In this document: piece after piece, positions 49,680 to 57,687 of the stretch | Position numbering within the stretch: position 1 is the first letter of the stretch | Layout of the letters: each line of letters starts with the position of its first letter | Source of the DNA: Enterobacter hormaechei subsp. xiangfangensis | GTDB taxonomy: Bacteria; Pseudomonadota; Gammaproteobacteria; Enterobacterales; Enterobacteriaceae | Assembly (NCBI RefSeq): GCF_001729785.1 | Contig: NZ_CP017183.1 | Span: forward strand, 1,984,001-2,048,000 | DNA: 64,000 nucleotides | Direction of reading: 5' to 3' | Program-made: the position numbers and the translations under genes | The notes under the pieces: model-generated | Seen by the model: only the letters and a program-made list of their open reading frames with translations | Database searches by the model: none | What the model was told of the DNA's origin: nothing

Positions 49680-50966
49680 TTATGCGGTTTTTCTATGGGG
49701 CATCAGTGGGGCATTTTGAGTAAATGATGCGTTCAAAATGCCCACCTGGTCATGGTTATTCTCGGTCATCCATTTACCGTAAACCGTGAATAGCATTTGC
49801 GCTGACGAATGGCCCATCTGGTGCGCAACGAAATTTGGGTTCGCTCCGGCGACCAGTGCCCAGCACGCATATGTGTTCCTGGTTTCATAAGACCGTCTTT
49901 GTCGGACGCCTGCACGACGCAGGGCAGTGCGCCAGGCTGAATTAATGGATCCGGGGACGTAGCACATCGTCTTCTTACCGTTCATTGAAGTAATGGACGG
50001 CGAGAATATAAAGGTGCATTCATCGGTTCTCTTTTTTTTGTATTCCCGTAGGCTGACGCTTACCTTGTGGGATGCCATCATTCTGGTCAGTGGCATTTGC
50101 GCCTTGAGTGCATCAATTGCTGGCTGGGTCAGCTGTATTGTTCGAATCCCGGCGTTGGTTTTTGGCAGGGTGAAGTTTCCCTTCAGGGAATAGTTACGTG
50201 ACACTGTAACAGTCCAGTTGACAGTATCCACATCCTCCCAGGATAACGCGCTTAGTTCGCCATGCCTGACGCCTGTATTTACCGCAAAGATAACCATATT
50301 CTGAAACTGTAGCGTTGGGCAGGCCGCAACCACTCTCTGATACTCATCAGAAGTAAGAGGATCTGGAATGGGTCTTTCTTTTGCGAGAGGGGTAATACCT
50401 GCCATCAGATCGGTTTTCAGGTAGCCACTTTTGAAAGCAAAGCTCAGCATCCCGCCAAGGCATGCCATATAGCTATTGACTGTAGGAACGCTTCTTCCCT
50501 TTTTGGGTGGATGATTTAGGCCATGTCTGGTCTTCTGCCAGCCGTTCAGTAGCTCCTTCCTGGCACTAAGGATATCTTCAGTGTTCAGGCTGCCGATATA
50601 CCTGTGCTCACCAATTGTTTCGATAGTGGTTGTGAGGTGGCAATCGTAACGCCTCAACGTCCCGAGGCTAAGCTCCATCTCTTTAAGTCCAAGCCATTTC
50701 GATTTCAGTTCAAGTAGTGAGAGTTGCTTTCTGACAGTGCTGAATTTCTCTGCGTTCGATGAATCAGGGAATTGCGAGGCATAATTGAATGTGCCTGTCT
50801 TTATCGCAAAGCAGACTGAAGCCCGAAGTTCGCCTGCCATTTTCCTGCTTTTTGGCGTGTCAGGAACGCCGAGATTTTCCCTGACACGCTTCCCCTGATA
50901 TATGAACCATATGCGTAACGATTCGCCATGAACCTCTACGCCTGTTGGGTATGCTGCCATAATCAT
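49680..50966 (-). CDS. int: Tyrosine-type phage integrase
   Basis: 428 residues (start MIMAAYPTGVEVHGES; the third-codon Met also fits). The N-terminal arm-binding domain is of the DUF3596 type, then a core-binding domain (about 95-205) and catalytic domain. The catalytic Arg lies in NTGVRHGELSAL, the second Arg in YETRNTYACW (His of HxxR replaced by Tyr, as in some relatives), His in HQMGHSS, and nucleophile Tyr in FTVYGKWM. The 3' end faces the attachment site, as usual. It catalyses insertion at malX. Confidence 0.93.
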   Translation of the reverse strand: MIMAAYPTGVEVHGESLRIWFIYQGKRVRENLGVPDTPKSRKMAGELRASVCFAIKTGTFNYASQFPDSSNAEKFSTVRKQLSLLELKSKWLGLKEMELSLGTLRRYDCHLTTTIETIGEHRYIGSLNTEDILSARKELLNGWQKTRHGLNHPPKKGRSVPTVNSYMACLGGMLSFAFKSGYLKTDLMAGITPLAKERPIPDPLTSDEYQRVVAACPTLQFQNMVIFAVNTGVRHGELSALSWEDVDTVNWTVTVSRNYSLKGNFTLPKTNAGIRTIQLTQPAIDALKAQMPLTRMMASHKVSVSLREYKKKRTDECTFIFSPSITSMNGKKTMCYVPGSINSAWRTALRRAGVRQRRSYETRNTYACWALVAGANPNFVAHQMGHSSAQMLFTVYGKWMTENNHDQVGILNASFTQNAPLMPHRKTA

Positions 50967-50992
50967 TCCTCGTTTGATGTGCCAAAGGACAT

Positions 50993-51172
50993 TTAAGCAG
51001 ATATTCTCCGGCGTTTCGCTGGGCTTTGGTGCTCGATCCAGTGGTTTATCTCATCGCGGTTATACATGATTGGGCTGTTTTGCTTAGGTGCCATATCAGG
51101 GGCAACATGGCGATAATGCTTTCCCTCCATCCAGGTAGACCGGCGAGCATGCTGAATCATGTGCTTTGACAT
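50993..51172 (-). CDS. xis: Excisionase (Xis), 5' end probably altered
   Basis: From the first ATG the product is 59 residues (MSKHMIQHARRSTWMEGKHY...), ending SPAKRRRISA. It has the winged-helix excisionase pattern WMEGKHYRHVAPDMAP...IMYNRDEINHWIE. The frame stays open upstream to 51217 (LARYLHAELAAGSTG), which would supply the first helix of the DNA-binding fold, but a TAG stops it and no start codon lies there. So the gene has probably lost its 5' end at the junction with the replication gene. It lies directly upstream of int. Confidence 0.7.
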   Translation of the reverse strand: MSKHMIQHARRSTWMEGKHYRHVAPDMAPKQNSPIMYNRDEINHWIEHQSPAKRRRISA

Positions 51173-51984
51173 GCCGGTTGAGCCAGCCGCCAGTTCAGCA
51201 TGAAGATATCGAGCTAACTATCAGCACCGAGAACTGCGAAACGCATGGCCCCTTTGAATGCAGGACCAGGCATTTCTTAAACTCAGTCGTGAAAATTCCC
51301 CCGCGCCCAAGCTTCTGCCCTGAATGCCTCAAAGAGGAGTTAGGCCGCTTGCAGGCGGAAAGAATTAGCATCAACGAAGCAGCCCGCAAAAGAAACATCG
51401 AGCGCCTGCTGGATGGACTGAGCATCCCGGCCAGGTTTGAATCCTGTTCACTGGAGAATTATGAACCGGTGAACGAAGAAGCGAAACGCGCCCTGAAGGT
51501 CTGTCAGGCATACGCCAGCCGCTGGCCTGAGCGTTTGCAGAAGGGTGGCGGCCTGGTGATGTGTGGCAAGCCTGGGACCGGCAAGAACCACCTCGCATTG
51601 GCTATCGCCCGGCATGCAATCACCGAGCACCAAAGCTCAGCTGTGTTCACCACCGCGCTGAAAATTGCCAGGGAGTACAAGTCAACCTGGTCGAAGGGGT
51701 CAAGCCGTACTGAAGACGAAGTGATCCGTTACTTCACGAAGCCAGACCTGCTGATTATCGACGAGGTCGGCGTGCAGTTCGGAAGCGACGCCGAGAAGTT
51801 GATCATGTTCGAAATCATCAACACCCGTTATGAGCGGATGAAGCCAACCATCCTGATCAGCAACCAGACCCGGGAAGAACTGGCTGCATTCATCGGCGAA
51901 CGTGTTCTTGATCGCATGAGCGATGGAGGCGGGTGCACTCTGTCATTCACGTGGGATTCTTACCGTTCTAAGGGGGCAGCATGA
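51166..51984 (+). CDS. DnaC-like phage replication protein (AAA+ helicase loader)
   Basis: The frame gives 272 residues from a TTG at 51166; homologous sequence seems to begin near QHEDIELTIS (about 51196). An N-terminal zinc-ribbon-like part has CETHGPFECR and CPEC. The AAA+ core carries Walker A in CGKPGTGKNHLALAIAR (about 130), Walker B in LLIIDEVGVQ, and sensor SNQTREEL. It would load the host DnaB helicase at the phage origin. No ATG or good ribosome binding site exists at the start, and the first 50 bp lie antisense to xis. The partner O gene is absent. Confidence 0.8.
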   Translation: MTCRLSQPPVQHEDIELTISTENCETHGPFECRTRHFLNSVVKIPPRPSFCPECLKEELGRLQAERISINEAARKRNIERLLDGLSIPARFESCSLENYEPVNEEAKRALKVCQAYASRWPERLQKGGGLVMCGKPGTGKNHLALAIARHAITEHQSSAVFTTALKIAREYKSTWSKGSSRTEDEVIRYFTKPDLLIIDEVGVQFGSDAEKLIMFEIINTRYERMKPTILISNQTREELAAFIGERVLDRMSDGGGCTLSFTWDSYRSKGAA

Positions 51985-52325
51985 CCATAACAATTCGTGG
52001 GCAGATTCTTGCAGCCCTGCGTAATAACCCGGGCCTGAATAGTGCTCGCATTGCCACCATGATCGGCATGACCACCAAAAAGATTTCCGGCCCGTTAAGC
52101 ACATTGTTTGCAGACGGCCTGATCGAGTTCGAAGGCAAGCATGGCCAGCGGCTGTATCGACTGACCAACTACGGCATGAAATACGCACCGGAAACCATAC
52201 CGGCCATGCCGAAGGGTAATTCGAAGCTGGTGCAGCGCACAGAGACGAACGTTATCTGCCAGGAGTGCCGGAACAGTCAGGCGATGAAGCGAGTATTGAT
52301 GGTTTGGGGGAGGGTAGGGGTATGA
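51981..52325 (+). CDS. Winged-helix DNA-binding protein
   Basis: 114 residues overlapping the preceding gene by 4 bp (ATGA). Residues 5-65 (QILAALRNNPGLNSARIATM then KKISGPLSTLFADGLIEF) form a MarR-like winged helix. The C-terminal part has one CxxC (CQECR), perhaps half of a metal site. Such genes commonly follow the phage dnaC in Enterobacter and Salmonella phages; the role is unknown. Confidence 0.7.
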   Translation: MTITIRGQILAALRNNPGLNSARIATMIGMTTKKISGPLSTLFADGLIEFEGKHGQRLYRLTNYGMKYAPETIPAMPKGNSKLVQRTETNVICQECRNSQAMKRVLMVWGRVGV

Positions 52326-52618
52326 AAATTTACATCGCAGGACCAATGACGGGTTACGAAAACTACAACCGTCCGATGTTTAACGCAGTAGCACAGCAGA
52401 TGTTATCAGGAGGTCATGTGGCATTAAATCCGGCCACGCTCCCGGATGGTTTATCTCAGCGTGAGTATATGGACATCTGCCTGGCGATGCTTCGCTGCGC
52501 CGACGCCATTCACATGCTGCATGGGTGGCAAGAGTCGGAAGGTGCCGTCGCTGAGCATGCCATGGCTAAAAAGCTGGGAATTAAAATTTCTTACCAATTT
52601 GAAGGAGCTGCCCAATGA
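52322..52618 (+). CDS. DUF4406 protein (nucleoside deoxyribosyltransferase-like)
   Basis: 98 residues: MKIYIAGPMTGYENYNRPMF then DICLAMLRCADAIHMLHGW and EGAVAEHAMAKKLG. The GPMTG start and the GWQESEGAVAEH segment match the deoxyribosyltransferase-like fold. It may act in nucleotide metabolism or signalling. Overlaps both neighbours by 4 bp. Confidence 0.75.
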   Translation: MKIYIAGPMTGYENYNRPMFNAVAQQMLSGGHVALNPATLPDGLSQREYMDICLAMLRCADAIHMLHGWQESEGAVAEHAMAKKLGIKISYQFEGAAQ

Positions 52619-53025
52619 GCAACATCGACAAACGCGCATTACGGGAAGCTGCTGAGAAGGCTGGTAGCGATAAGTGGCAAGCCAAGAAAATAAATGGCGA
52701 CTTCTACGTCATTCGCAATGGTAGTTATGAAAAGCAGCATGGCTTCACATCGTATCAACCAATAGCGGAAATTGAACACAAACCAGTCAGGGATTTTGTT
52801 GCCGCGGCCAATCCCGCCACCGTGCTGGCGCTGCTGGATGAGCTGGAAGCCGTAGGCAAGAGGATTGCTGAGCTATCACACCATCTCCAGTGCGCGCACG
52901 GTTTTATCGAACATACAGAGGCTTTTGGCTACGAAGCCTCAAACGGGATTCTGTGCTGTGGTGATGCGCAGTGGAATATTGATGCGTCTAAATTGGCACT
53001 GGCCGTAGCCGGTAAAGGAGAGTGA
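52615..53025 (+). CDS. Ead/Ea22-like phage protein
   Basis: 136 residues starting MSNIDKRALREAAEKAGSDK and containing VRDFVAAANPATVLALLDELE, the conserved block of the Ead/Ea22 accessory family. A CHHL-type segment (HHLQCAHGF, GILCCGDAQW) lies in the second half. Function unknown; dispensable early-region gene in lambda relatives. Confidence 0.7.
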   Translation: MSNIDKRALREAAEKAGSDKWQAKKINGDFYVIRNGSYEKQHGFTSYQPIAEIEHKPVRDFVAAANPATVLALLDELEAVGKRIAELSHHLQCAHGFIEHTEAFGYEASNGILCCGDAQWNIDASKLALAVAGKGE

Positions 53026-53027
53026 GC

Positions 53028-53309
53028 ATGTCTAAATTTACAAATGTACACGACCTGTTAACTGCTTATCAAAAACAGGCTCGTAAAGTGCCCGCAAAGG
53101 GCGTTTATGCATCAAAACAGCGGCGTGATGAAGTACAGGCCGCGCACGCAAGAAAGGTAATTCGTCAGCGTAAACGCTCTGTTGGGAAGTCCAACAAAAT
53201 AGGCGGGCGTCGCCGGGCTGAAGTGCGGGCAGCGCTGATTTGCGAAATGAATTTTTTGGCTCTGGTGTGTCGTTCAAACCGTAAAAATGCCGCTAAAGTG
53301 GAGAGCTAA
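53028..53309 (+). CDS. Small basic phage protein
   Basis: 93 residues (MSKFTNVHDLLTAYQKQARK), strongly basic in its middle (IRQRKRSVGKSNKIGGRRRAE). A nucleic-acid-binding role is possible from charge alone. An alternative start two codons earlier exists. No family recognised. Confidence 0.6.
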   Translation: MSKFTNVHDLLTAYQKQARKVPAKGVYASKQRRDEVQAAHARKVIRQRKRSVGKSNKIGGRRRAEVRAALICEMNFLALVCRSNRKNAAKVES

Positions 53310-53312
53310 CCC

Positions 53313-54254
53313 ATGATCACACTTACCAAAGAATGGCTCCTGAAAACAATCGCGGAGCTTGAAGAAGAGCGTGATGCGACGCCCGGCACAGTAAACGAAG
53401 ACGCTGCAAAGGCGCTGGCTGCGATGAAGCTGGCGCTGGCATCGATCGAAGTGGAGCCTGTGGCGTGGCTACTGTCAGGCGGCGGCGCAAAAAACAACGT
53501 CAGCTTCGATAGTGGCAATGCTTACGTCGACCCGCTGCGAGAAGTAACGCCGCTTTACACCGCCCCGCCAGCACCGGTATCTATGCCTGATGAATCCGCG
53601 ATATTCGATGCGGCGATTGATATCTGTCGCAAGTCTGATGCGATTGACGAGCACGTATGGAATCATGGTGTACTGGCGGTGATGTCTGCTTTCAGCGACT
53701 GTCGCGCCGCCATGCTTAAGCACTCTGAGCCATTCATAGTAACGAGCGATCATCGCATGATGGAGATGCCTCAAGTTGAGGCTATCAACGCTGTCACCGC
53801 CATGCTTCAGGGTGCCGAACCTGTAACGACGGCTAACAAGTTGCCGGCGATTGGTTGGCTACGTGCTGACTATCAGGATGATAATCGTGGTCTGCGAGGT
53901 AATGCTCCACTGTTCGTGTTGGGTAAAAAAGACCCTTCAACGGTGTGGGGGCTGGATTACATCCCGCTTACCAGCAACTCTCCGGTGATTCCGGATGGTT
54001 GGGTGGCTTGCAGTGAGCGGATGCCAGGCATCGGCACTGAGATATTCTATTTCTGCCAGGATGATGGCCTGAGAGATTGCGGGATTGTTAGTTCATCAAA
54101 TTTCAGCGGCAAAGGCGACGCAGAACTCTACGTTCATGCAGAAGGCTATGATCTACGTTTGGGCGTAGATATAACCCACTGGATGCCACTGCCAGCAGCA
54201 CCACAGCAGGGGGGGGTTCTTTTTAATGTATTTGTTATAGTCCTTTATAGGTAA
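53313..54254 (+). CDS. DUF551 phage protein with altered C-terminus
   Basis: 313 residues. The N-terminal part (to about 95) resembles short phage accessory proteins with EPVAWLL and TPLYTAPPAP. The C-terminal DUF551 domain reads WVACSERMPGIGTEIFYFC to THWMPLPAAPQ. After PQQGG the last residues (VLFNVFVIVLYR) look unrelated and overlap the following minus-strand gene by 20 bp, suggesting that insertion of that gene changed the end. Function unknown. Confidence 0.7.
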   Translation: MITLTKEWLLKTIAELEEERDATPGTVNEDAAKALAAMKLALASIEVEPVAWLLSGGGAKNNVSFDSGNAYVDPLREVTPLYTAPPAPVSMPDESAIFDAAIDICRKSDAIDEHVWNHGVLAVMSAFSDCRAAMLKHSEPFIVTSDHRMMEMPQVEAINAVTAMLQGAEPVTTANKLPAIGWLRADYQDDNRGLRGNAPLFVLGKKDPSTVWGLDYIPLTSNSPVIPDGWVACSERMPGIGTEIFYFCQDDGLRDCGIVSSSNFSGKGDAELYVHAEGYDLRLGVDITHWMPLPAAPQQGGVLFNVFVIVLYR

Positions 54255-54672
54255 CAATGATTCTCAAATCACGACCTATAGCATTGAGAGAGTCGTTAAC
54301 GAGGACATAGTCTTTTCTGGGGGTGATATTGCTCGCCCCTTCCAAAGTACTCGCTATAAGATTCAGGTTTCTCGATGCTTTAATTATGCTTTTATGCTGA
54401 GGAAGTAAACGTAATTTAACGAAAGCGCCATATAGGGGGACCGCGTTAGATTTTGAAAGCAGTAGGGCCGAAGCGTGCTTTATTTCGTCAATCACTTCAT
54501 TACTGGCGCTTAAGTTAATAATCTTGTTTTGCTCCCGTAAAAGAATTGCTGAGACCATCCCCAACTGCTCTTTGAAAGAGAGGTAAGGGTCCAAGATGCC
54601 CTTTACAAGAATGTGACCCGTCACAAAGACACAAACACCAGTAATGATAGTGGTAAATACCACGATGCTCAT
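54235..54672 (-). CDS. Antisense-oriented small membrane protein, cargo gene of unknown function
   Basis: 145 residues. One N-terminal transmembrane helix (MSIVVFTTIITGVCVFVTGH) is followed by a helical cytoplasmic part. Landmarks are AVPLYGAFVKLRLLPQ and KASRNLNLIASTLEGA, like a widespread family of short one-helix proteins of unknown role. It is the only leftward gene between int/xis and the lysis genes apart from 61005-61445, and it is more AT-rich than the nin genes, which marks it as a moron-type insertion. Superinfection exclusion is one possibility, unproved. Confidence 0.65.
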   Translation of the reverse strand: MSIVVFTTIITGVCVFVTGHILVKGILDPYLSFKEQLGMVSAILLREQNKIINLSASNEVIDEIKHASALLLSKSNAVPLYGAFVKLRLLPQHKSIIKASRNLNLIASTLEGASNITPRKDYVLVNDSLNAIGRDLRIIVTYKGL

Positions 54673-54941
54673 ATTTCACCAGGCTAATTAGTTATTAGTG
54701 CTGACATGGTAATCCAGACATTGCCCATGAGGCGAGATGAATTATTGAATTTGTGTTAGGGTTTGGAGCCTAAGGTAATCCCCTCGGAAAGAATGCAGGT
54801 AGCTAGAAAGGTAAGTGTATTAAAAACAAAAGTTTGCAAACGATTTTCTCCCCGCGTTGATTTCCAATAATCATCCAGCCATAATCATGTCATCGGAGCC
54901 TGAACAACTCCGGTGACTTCTGCGCATTTAAGGGGACTTAA

Positions 54942-55037
54942 ATGCGACCACAATCTGAACTCCTCACCTTGTCACAGATGCAGAAATGCACCTGCGATTT
55001 TCTTCATTCTGCGGTTTCCGTTAAGGAGGCCGTATGA
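54942..55037 (+). CDS. Short leader ORF before ninB
   Basis: 31 residues (MRPQSELLTLSQMQKCTCDF then LHSAVSVKEAV) start 5 bp after GGGGACTT and end by overlapping the ninB ATG (ATGA). A short frame coupled to ninB in this manner could be a true small gene. Confidence 0.5.
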   Translation: MRPQSELLTLSQMQKCTCDFLHSAVSVKEAV

Positions 55038-55489
55038 TTCTCCCAGTAGACGGCATCAAACTCCATCGCGGCAACTTCGCGGCCATAGGCCAGCAGATTC
55101 AGCCATTGCTGGATGCCGGGCAATGTTTCCGCCTTCAGGTTAAGCCATGGCGAGAGAAGCGCAGCCTGTCGCAGAACGCTCTCAGCCACATGTGGTACAC
55201 GGAAATCAGCGAGTACCTGGTTAGCTCCGGACGTACCGACGCGACTCCGGAGTGGGTTAAGCGCAACCTCAAGAAAACCTATCTCGGCTGTGAAGAGGTG
55301 ACCTACACCGACTTCATCACCGGTGAGAAAACCACGACCTGGGAGCCACGCCACACCGCCGACCTCGATACAGGCGAAATGCATATCTTCCTGGTGAAGG
55401 TTGAAATGTGGTGCGCCCAGTTCGGTCTGGCCCTGACAATTCCGAACGGTTGCGAATACCAGCAGCTGCGCGATAAGCAGGAGGCCTGA
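55034..55489 (+). CDS. ninB: NinB recombination protein
   Basis: 151 residues of the NinB/Orf fold. KPWREKRSLSQNALSHMWYTEI and GLALTIPNGCEYQQLRDKQ are conserved. NinB (Orf) binds single-stranded DNA and SSB and replaces RecFOR functions in phage recombination. It opens the nin block, coupled by ATGA to the short gene before. Confidence 0.93.
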   Translation: MILPVDGIKLHRGNFAAIGQQIQPLLDAGQCFRLQVKPWREKRSLSQNALSHMWYTEISEYLVSSGRTDATPEWVKRNLKKTYLGCEEVTYTDFITGEKTTTWEPRHTADLDTGEMHIFLVKVEMWCAQFGLALTIPNGCEYQQLRDKQEA

Positions 55490-55659
55490 TGTCAACTCCA
55501 CTTTCCCGCGTCATCACAAACGAAATCTTTCGCGTTCCGGCGCGCCGCAAGCGTAAGCCTGAGGTTAAGCCGTCCGATATCCCAACATTGAAGGGCTACA
55601 CCGCCCGCCTGGTGGATCAGAAATGGCTGCGTCTCGCTGCACGGAGGAACCATGCGTAA
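55489..55659 (+). CDS. ninE: NinE-like protein
   Basis: 56 residues (MSTPLSRVITNEIFRVPARR, later IPTLKGYTARLVDQKWLRL). The C-terminal half matches the NinE motif (YTAxLxDxxWLRxRARK). Start overlaps the ninB stop by one base and the end overlaps ninG. Function unknown. Confidence 0.8.
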   Translation: MSTPLSRVITNEIFRVPARRKRKPEVKPSDIPTLKGYTARLVDQKWLRLAARRNHA

Positions 55660-56293
55660 ACCATCCCGCCGTAAGTGCAAAGTGTGCGGTGAATACTTCG
55701 TGCCGAAATTCCATGACATCCGGATCCGCTGGTGCTGCCCGGAACATGGCGCAATCCTCGCAATGGAAGAACGCGAGAAGGAGAAGGTGAAAGCCGCCGC
55801 TAAGCGCATCAAGGAGCAGAAAGAGGCAGAGAAGGCCGGGCGCAAACGCCGCAAGGAACGTCTGGCAGAGCTACGGCCTGCCGGTTACTACAAAGCGCAG
55901 GCTCAGCAGGCATTCAATGCCTACATTCGCGCGCGTGATGCCGATTTGCCATGCATCAGCTGCGGTGAGACTAATCCTCCCGATCTGCATGGCGGCCAGT
56001 GGGACTGCGGCCACTTCAAAACAGTCGGTGCTAACCCTGAACTGCGCTTTGAAGAGCGCAACGCCCATAAGCAGTGCAAGTCGTGTAATGCCGGAGCCGG
56101 AAAGTACACCGCCAAAGAGGCGACGGTCGCGCAGCAATACGAAGCTGGCCTGGTCGCTCGTTACGGTCAGGAATACGTCGACTGGCTCAAAGGTCCCCAC
56201 GACATGACCAACTACCGCCGGGAAGACTTCATCCGGATCCGCGATGAGTACCGCGCCAAGCTCAAAGCACTCAAACAGCAGGAGGCAGCATGA
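55652..56293 (+). CDS. ninG: NinG (Rap) recombination protein
   Basis: 213 residues with an N-terminal zinc motif (CKVCGEYF...WCCPEHG), a charged coiled-coil (about 45-75) and a C-terminal HNH-like part (CISCGE, DCGHFKTVG, HKQCKSCNAGAG). Rap is a structure-specific endonuclease that cuts recombination branches. It overlaps ninE by 8 bp and ylcG by 4 bp. Confidence 0.93.
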   Translation: MRKPSRRKCKVCGEYFVPKFHDIRIRWCCPEHGAILAMEEREKEKVKAAAKRIKEQKEAEKAGRKRRKERLAELRPAGYYKAQAQQAFNAYIRARDADLPCISCGETNPPDLHGGQWDCGHFKTVGANPELRFEERNAHKQCKSCNAGAGKYTAKEATVAQQYEAGLVARYGQEYVDWLKGPHDMTNYRREDFIRIRDEYRAKLKALKQQEAA

Positions 56294-56430
56294 AGCCAGA
56301 AACGATCGAGATACTCCGAGCGCGCTGGCAGCGCCTCCGGATTTACCGCCGCCCGGGCTCCGTGCTGGTGGATTACCGCATTCTCCGTAACTTCGTTCGT
56401 ATCTATCACCCAGTAGGAGCCGCACAATGA
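56290..56430 (+). CDS. ylcG: YlcG-family small protein
   Basis: 46 residues. RARWQRLRIYRRPGSVLVDY then RILRNF lines up with YlcG of the E. coli DLP12 prophage (RHRWGRLRLYRFPGSVLTDYRILKNY), which sits at the same place between nin genes and Q. Overlaps ninG and Q by 4 bp each. Function unknown. Confidence 0.85.
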   Translation: MKPETIEILRARWQRLRIYRRPGSVLVDYRILRNFVRIYHPVGAAQ

Positions 56431-57116
56431 ACAGTCAGCAACTGGAATACTTACGTCAGCAGCTCATTGTGGCGACCGCAGATCTGAGCGGGGCTACGAA
56501 AGGGCAGCTGGTAGCTTTCGCCGAGAACGCGCAATTCACCGCGACTGCGCGCAGCAGGGGACGGAAAAAGGTATTCGACAAAGATAAGCAGCGTATGGTC
56601 AACCCTGAAGGCCCGCCGATGAGCGGCAGCCAGTCCCGCGCAAAGGGCTCATCCATCGCGCTGGTGGGCCCAGTTGAGTTCGTGACCGCATCCTGGCGCC
56701 GGGCTGTCCTGTCGCTGGAGGACCACCAGAAAGCTTGGCTGCTGTGGAACTACAGCGAGAACGTTAGCTTTGAGCACCAGGTGGCGATCACTCAGTGGGC
56801 GTGGGCGGAGTTCCGGGAGAAGCTCGGCGCGAAGAAGGTGGCCGGCAAGACGATGGACCGCCTAAAGAATCTAATTTGGCTGGCGGCGCAGAACGTCAAA
56901 GCGGAGCTAGCGGGTAAGGATGTGTATCAGCACCAGGACCTGGCGGCTCTGTGCGGCGTTAAACCTGATAACTGGTGCCATAACTACGCCGACTACTGGC
57001 GGGCCATGTGCGCCATCTTTAAGCGGCTTGATGGCGACTCTCTTCTCTGCACTGTGAGAACACGATCACAACAAAAGGCGACTTTTTCGCGGCAGGGTAT
57101 TGCAAAAGTCAATTAA
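56427..57116 (+). CDS. Q-type antitermination protein
   Basis: 229 residues of the phage antiterminator Q family, starting MNSQQLEYLRQQLIVATADL and carrying GSSIALVGPVEFVTASWRRAV and KVAGKTMDRLKNLIWLAAQN. The C-terminus (RTRSQQKATFSRQGIAKVN) may differ from relatives. Q loads on RNA polymerase at the late promoter and allows reading through terminators into lysis and head genes. Its stop lies within the predicted late promoter. Confidence 0.9.
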   Translation: MNSQQLEYLRQQLIVATADLSGATKGQLVAFAENAQFTATARSRGRKKVFDKDKQRMVNPEGPPMSGSQSRAKGSSIALVGPVEFVTASWRRAVLSLEDHQKAWLLWNYSENVSFEHQVAITQWAWAEFREKLGAKKVAGKTMDRLKNLIWLAAQNVKAELAGKDVYQHQDLAALCGVKPDNWCHNYADYWRAMCAIFKRLDGDSLLCTVRTRSQQKATFSRQGIAKVN

Positions 57117-57128
57117 ATAGCATACATT
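57100..57128 (+). promoter_or_regulatory. Predicted late promoter PR'
   Basis: TTGCAA (57100-57105) and TACATT (57123-57128) are spaced 17 bp and overlap the Q stop codon. A terminator follows 54 bp on, as expected of PR'-tR' in lambdoid phages. Confidence 0.5.
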
Positions 57129-57181
57129 TCATGTAAATCTGATATCGTTGCCATAGCTTCGTAGGTCGACAAAGAATTAAG

Positions 57182-57209
57182 AGCCTCGCCATCGTGCGGG
57201 GCTTTGTTT
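57182..57209 (+). terminator. Predicted tR' terminator
   Basis: AGCCTCGC and GCGGGGCT form a stem with loop CATCGT, followed by TTGTTT. It lies between the predicted late promoter and the first late gene and is the likely target of Q. Confidence 0.7.
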
Positions 57210-57242
57210 ATTGTGCTTTATGTAAACCAAGTAGTCTTTAAA

Positions 57243-57265
57243 AGTTAAAAATCATTTTTAACTTA
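57243..57265. repeat. Perfect 11-bp AT-rich inverted repeat
   Basis: AAGTTAAAAAT, one C, ATTTTTAACTT. It sits 41 bp upstream of the next gene and could be an operator or a hairpin in the late leader RNA. Confidence 0.6.
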
Positions 57266-57305
57266 TGTAAAATGTGGCCTCCAGTTAAAACAGAGAGGCC
57301 TCATC

Positions 57306-57548
57306 ATGAAGAACTTCCAGCTTTACGTTGGCGGCACTAACAACATCACCTATCGTTACGAAATCAGAAAGGTGGATGATGCTTTTAGTGTTCGAATATT
57401 TAACGTCATAAACAAAGTGCACAAAGAGGTTGGTAGCAAGTCACTTCGTTTTGTGTCAGCTCATGATGTCATTGATGAGTGCACATCGCATTACAGGCGA
57501 CACGCTGAAGGCTTCAAAGGCTTTATACGTGGGCTCATGATGCGGTGA
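57306..57548 (+). CDS. Small phage protein, unknown
   Basis: 80 residues (MKNFQLYVGGTNNITYRYEI), mixed alpha/beta with a basic C-terminus. It is the first gene of the late transcript, has AGAGG upstream, and is followed by a terminator. No family recognised. Confidence 0.6.
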   Translation: MKNFQLYVGGTNNITYRYEIRKVDDAFSVRIFNVINKVHKEVGSKSLRFVSAHDVIDECTSHYRRHAEGFKGFIRGLMMR

Positions 57549-57566
57549 AGGTGAAAACCAACAAAC

Positions 57567-57590
57567 AGGTCGCTCAGGCGGCCTTTTTTG
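57567..57590 (+). terminator. Intrinsic terminator
   Basis: AGGTCGC and GCGGCCT pair over 7 bp around TCAG, followed by TTTTTTG, 19 bp after the small gene's stop. Confidence 0.75.
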
Positions 57591-57687
57591 TATCTGCACA
57601 ACAGGAAAGAGCATTGGCGTGAAGGGCTCATAACCCAACCCACGCAGCAGCATGGAGCGCCAACGAAATGCTCAGTGCTCTGTCCGT

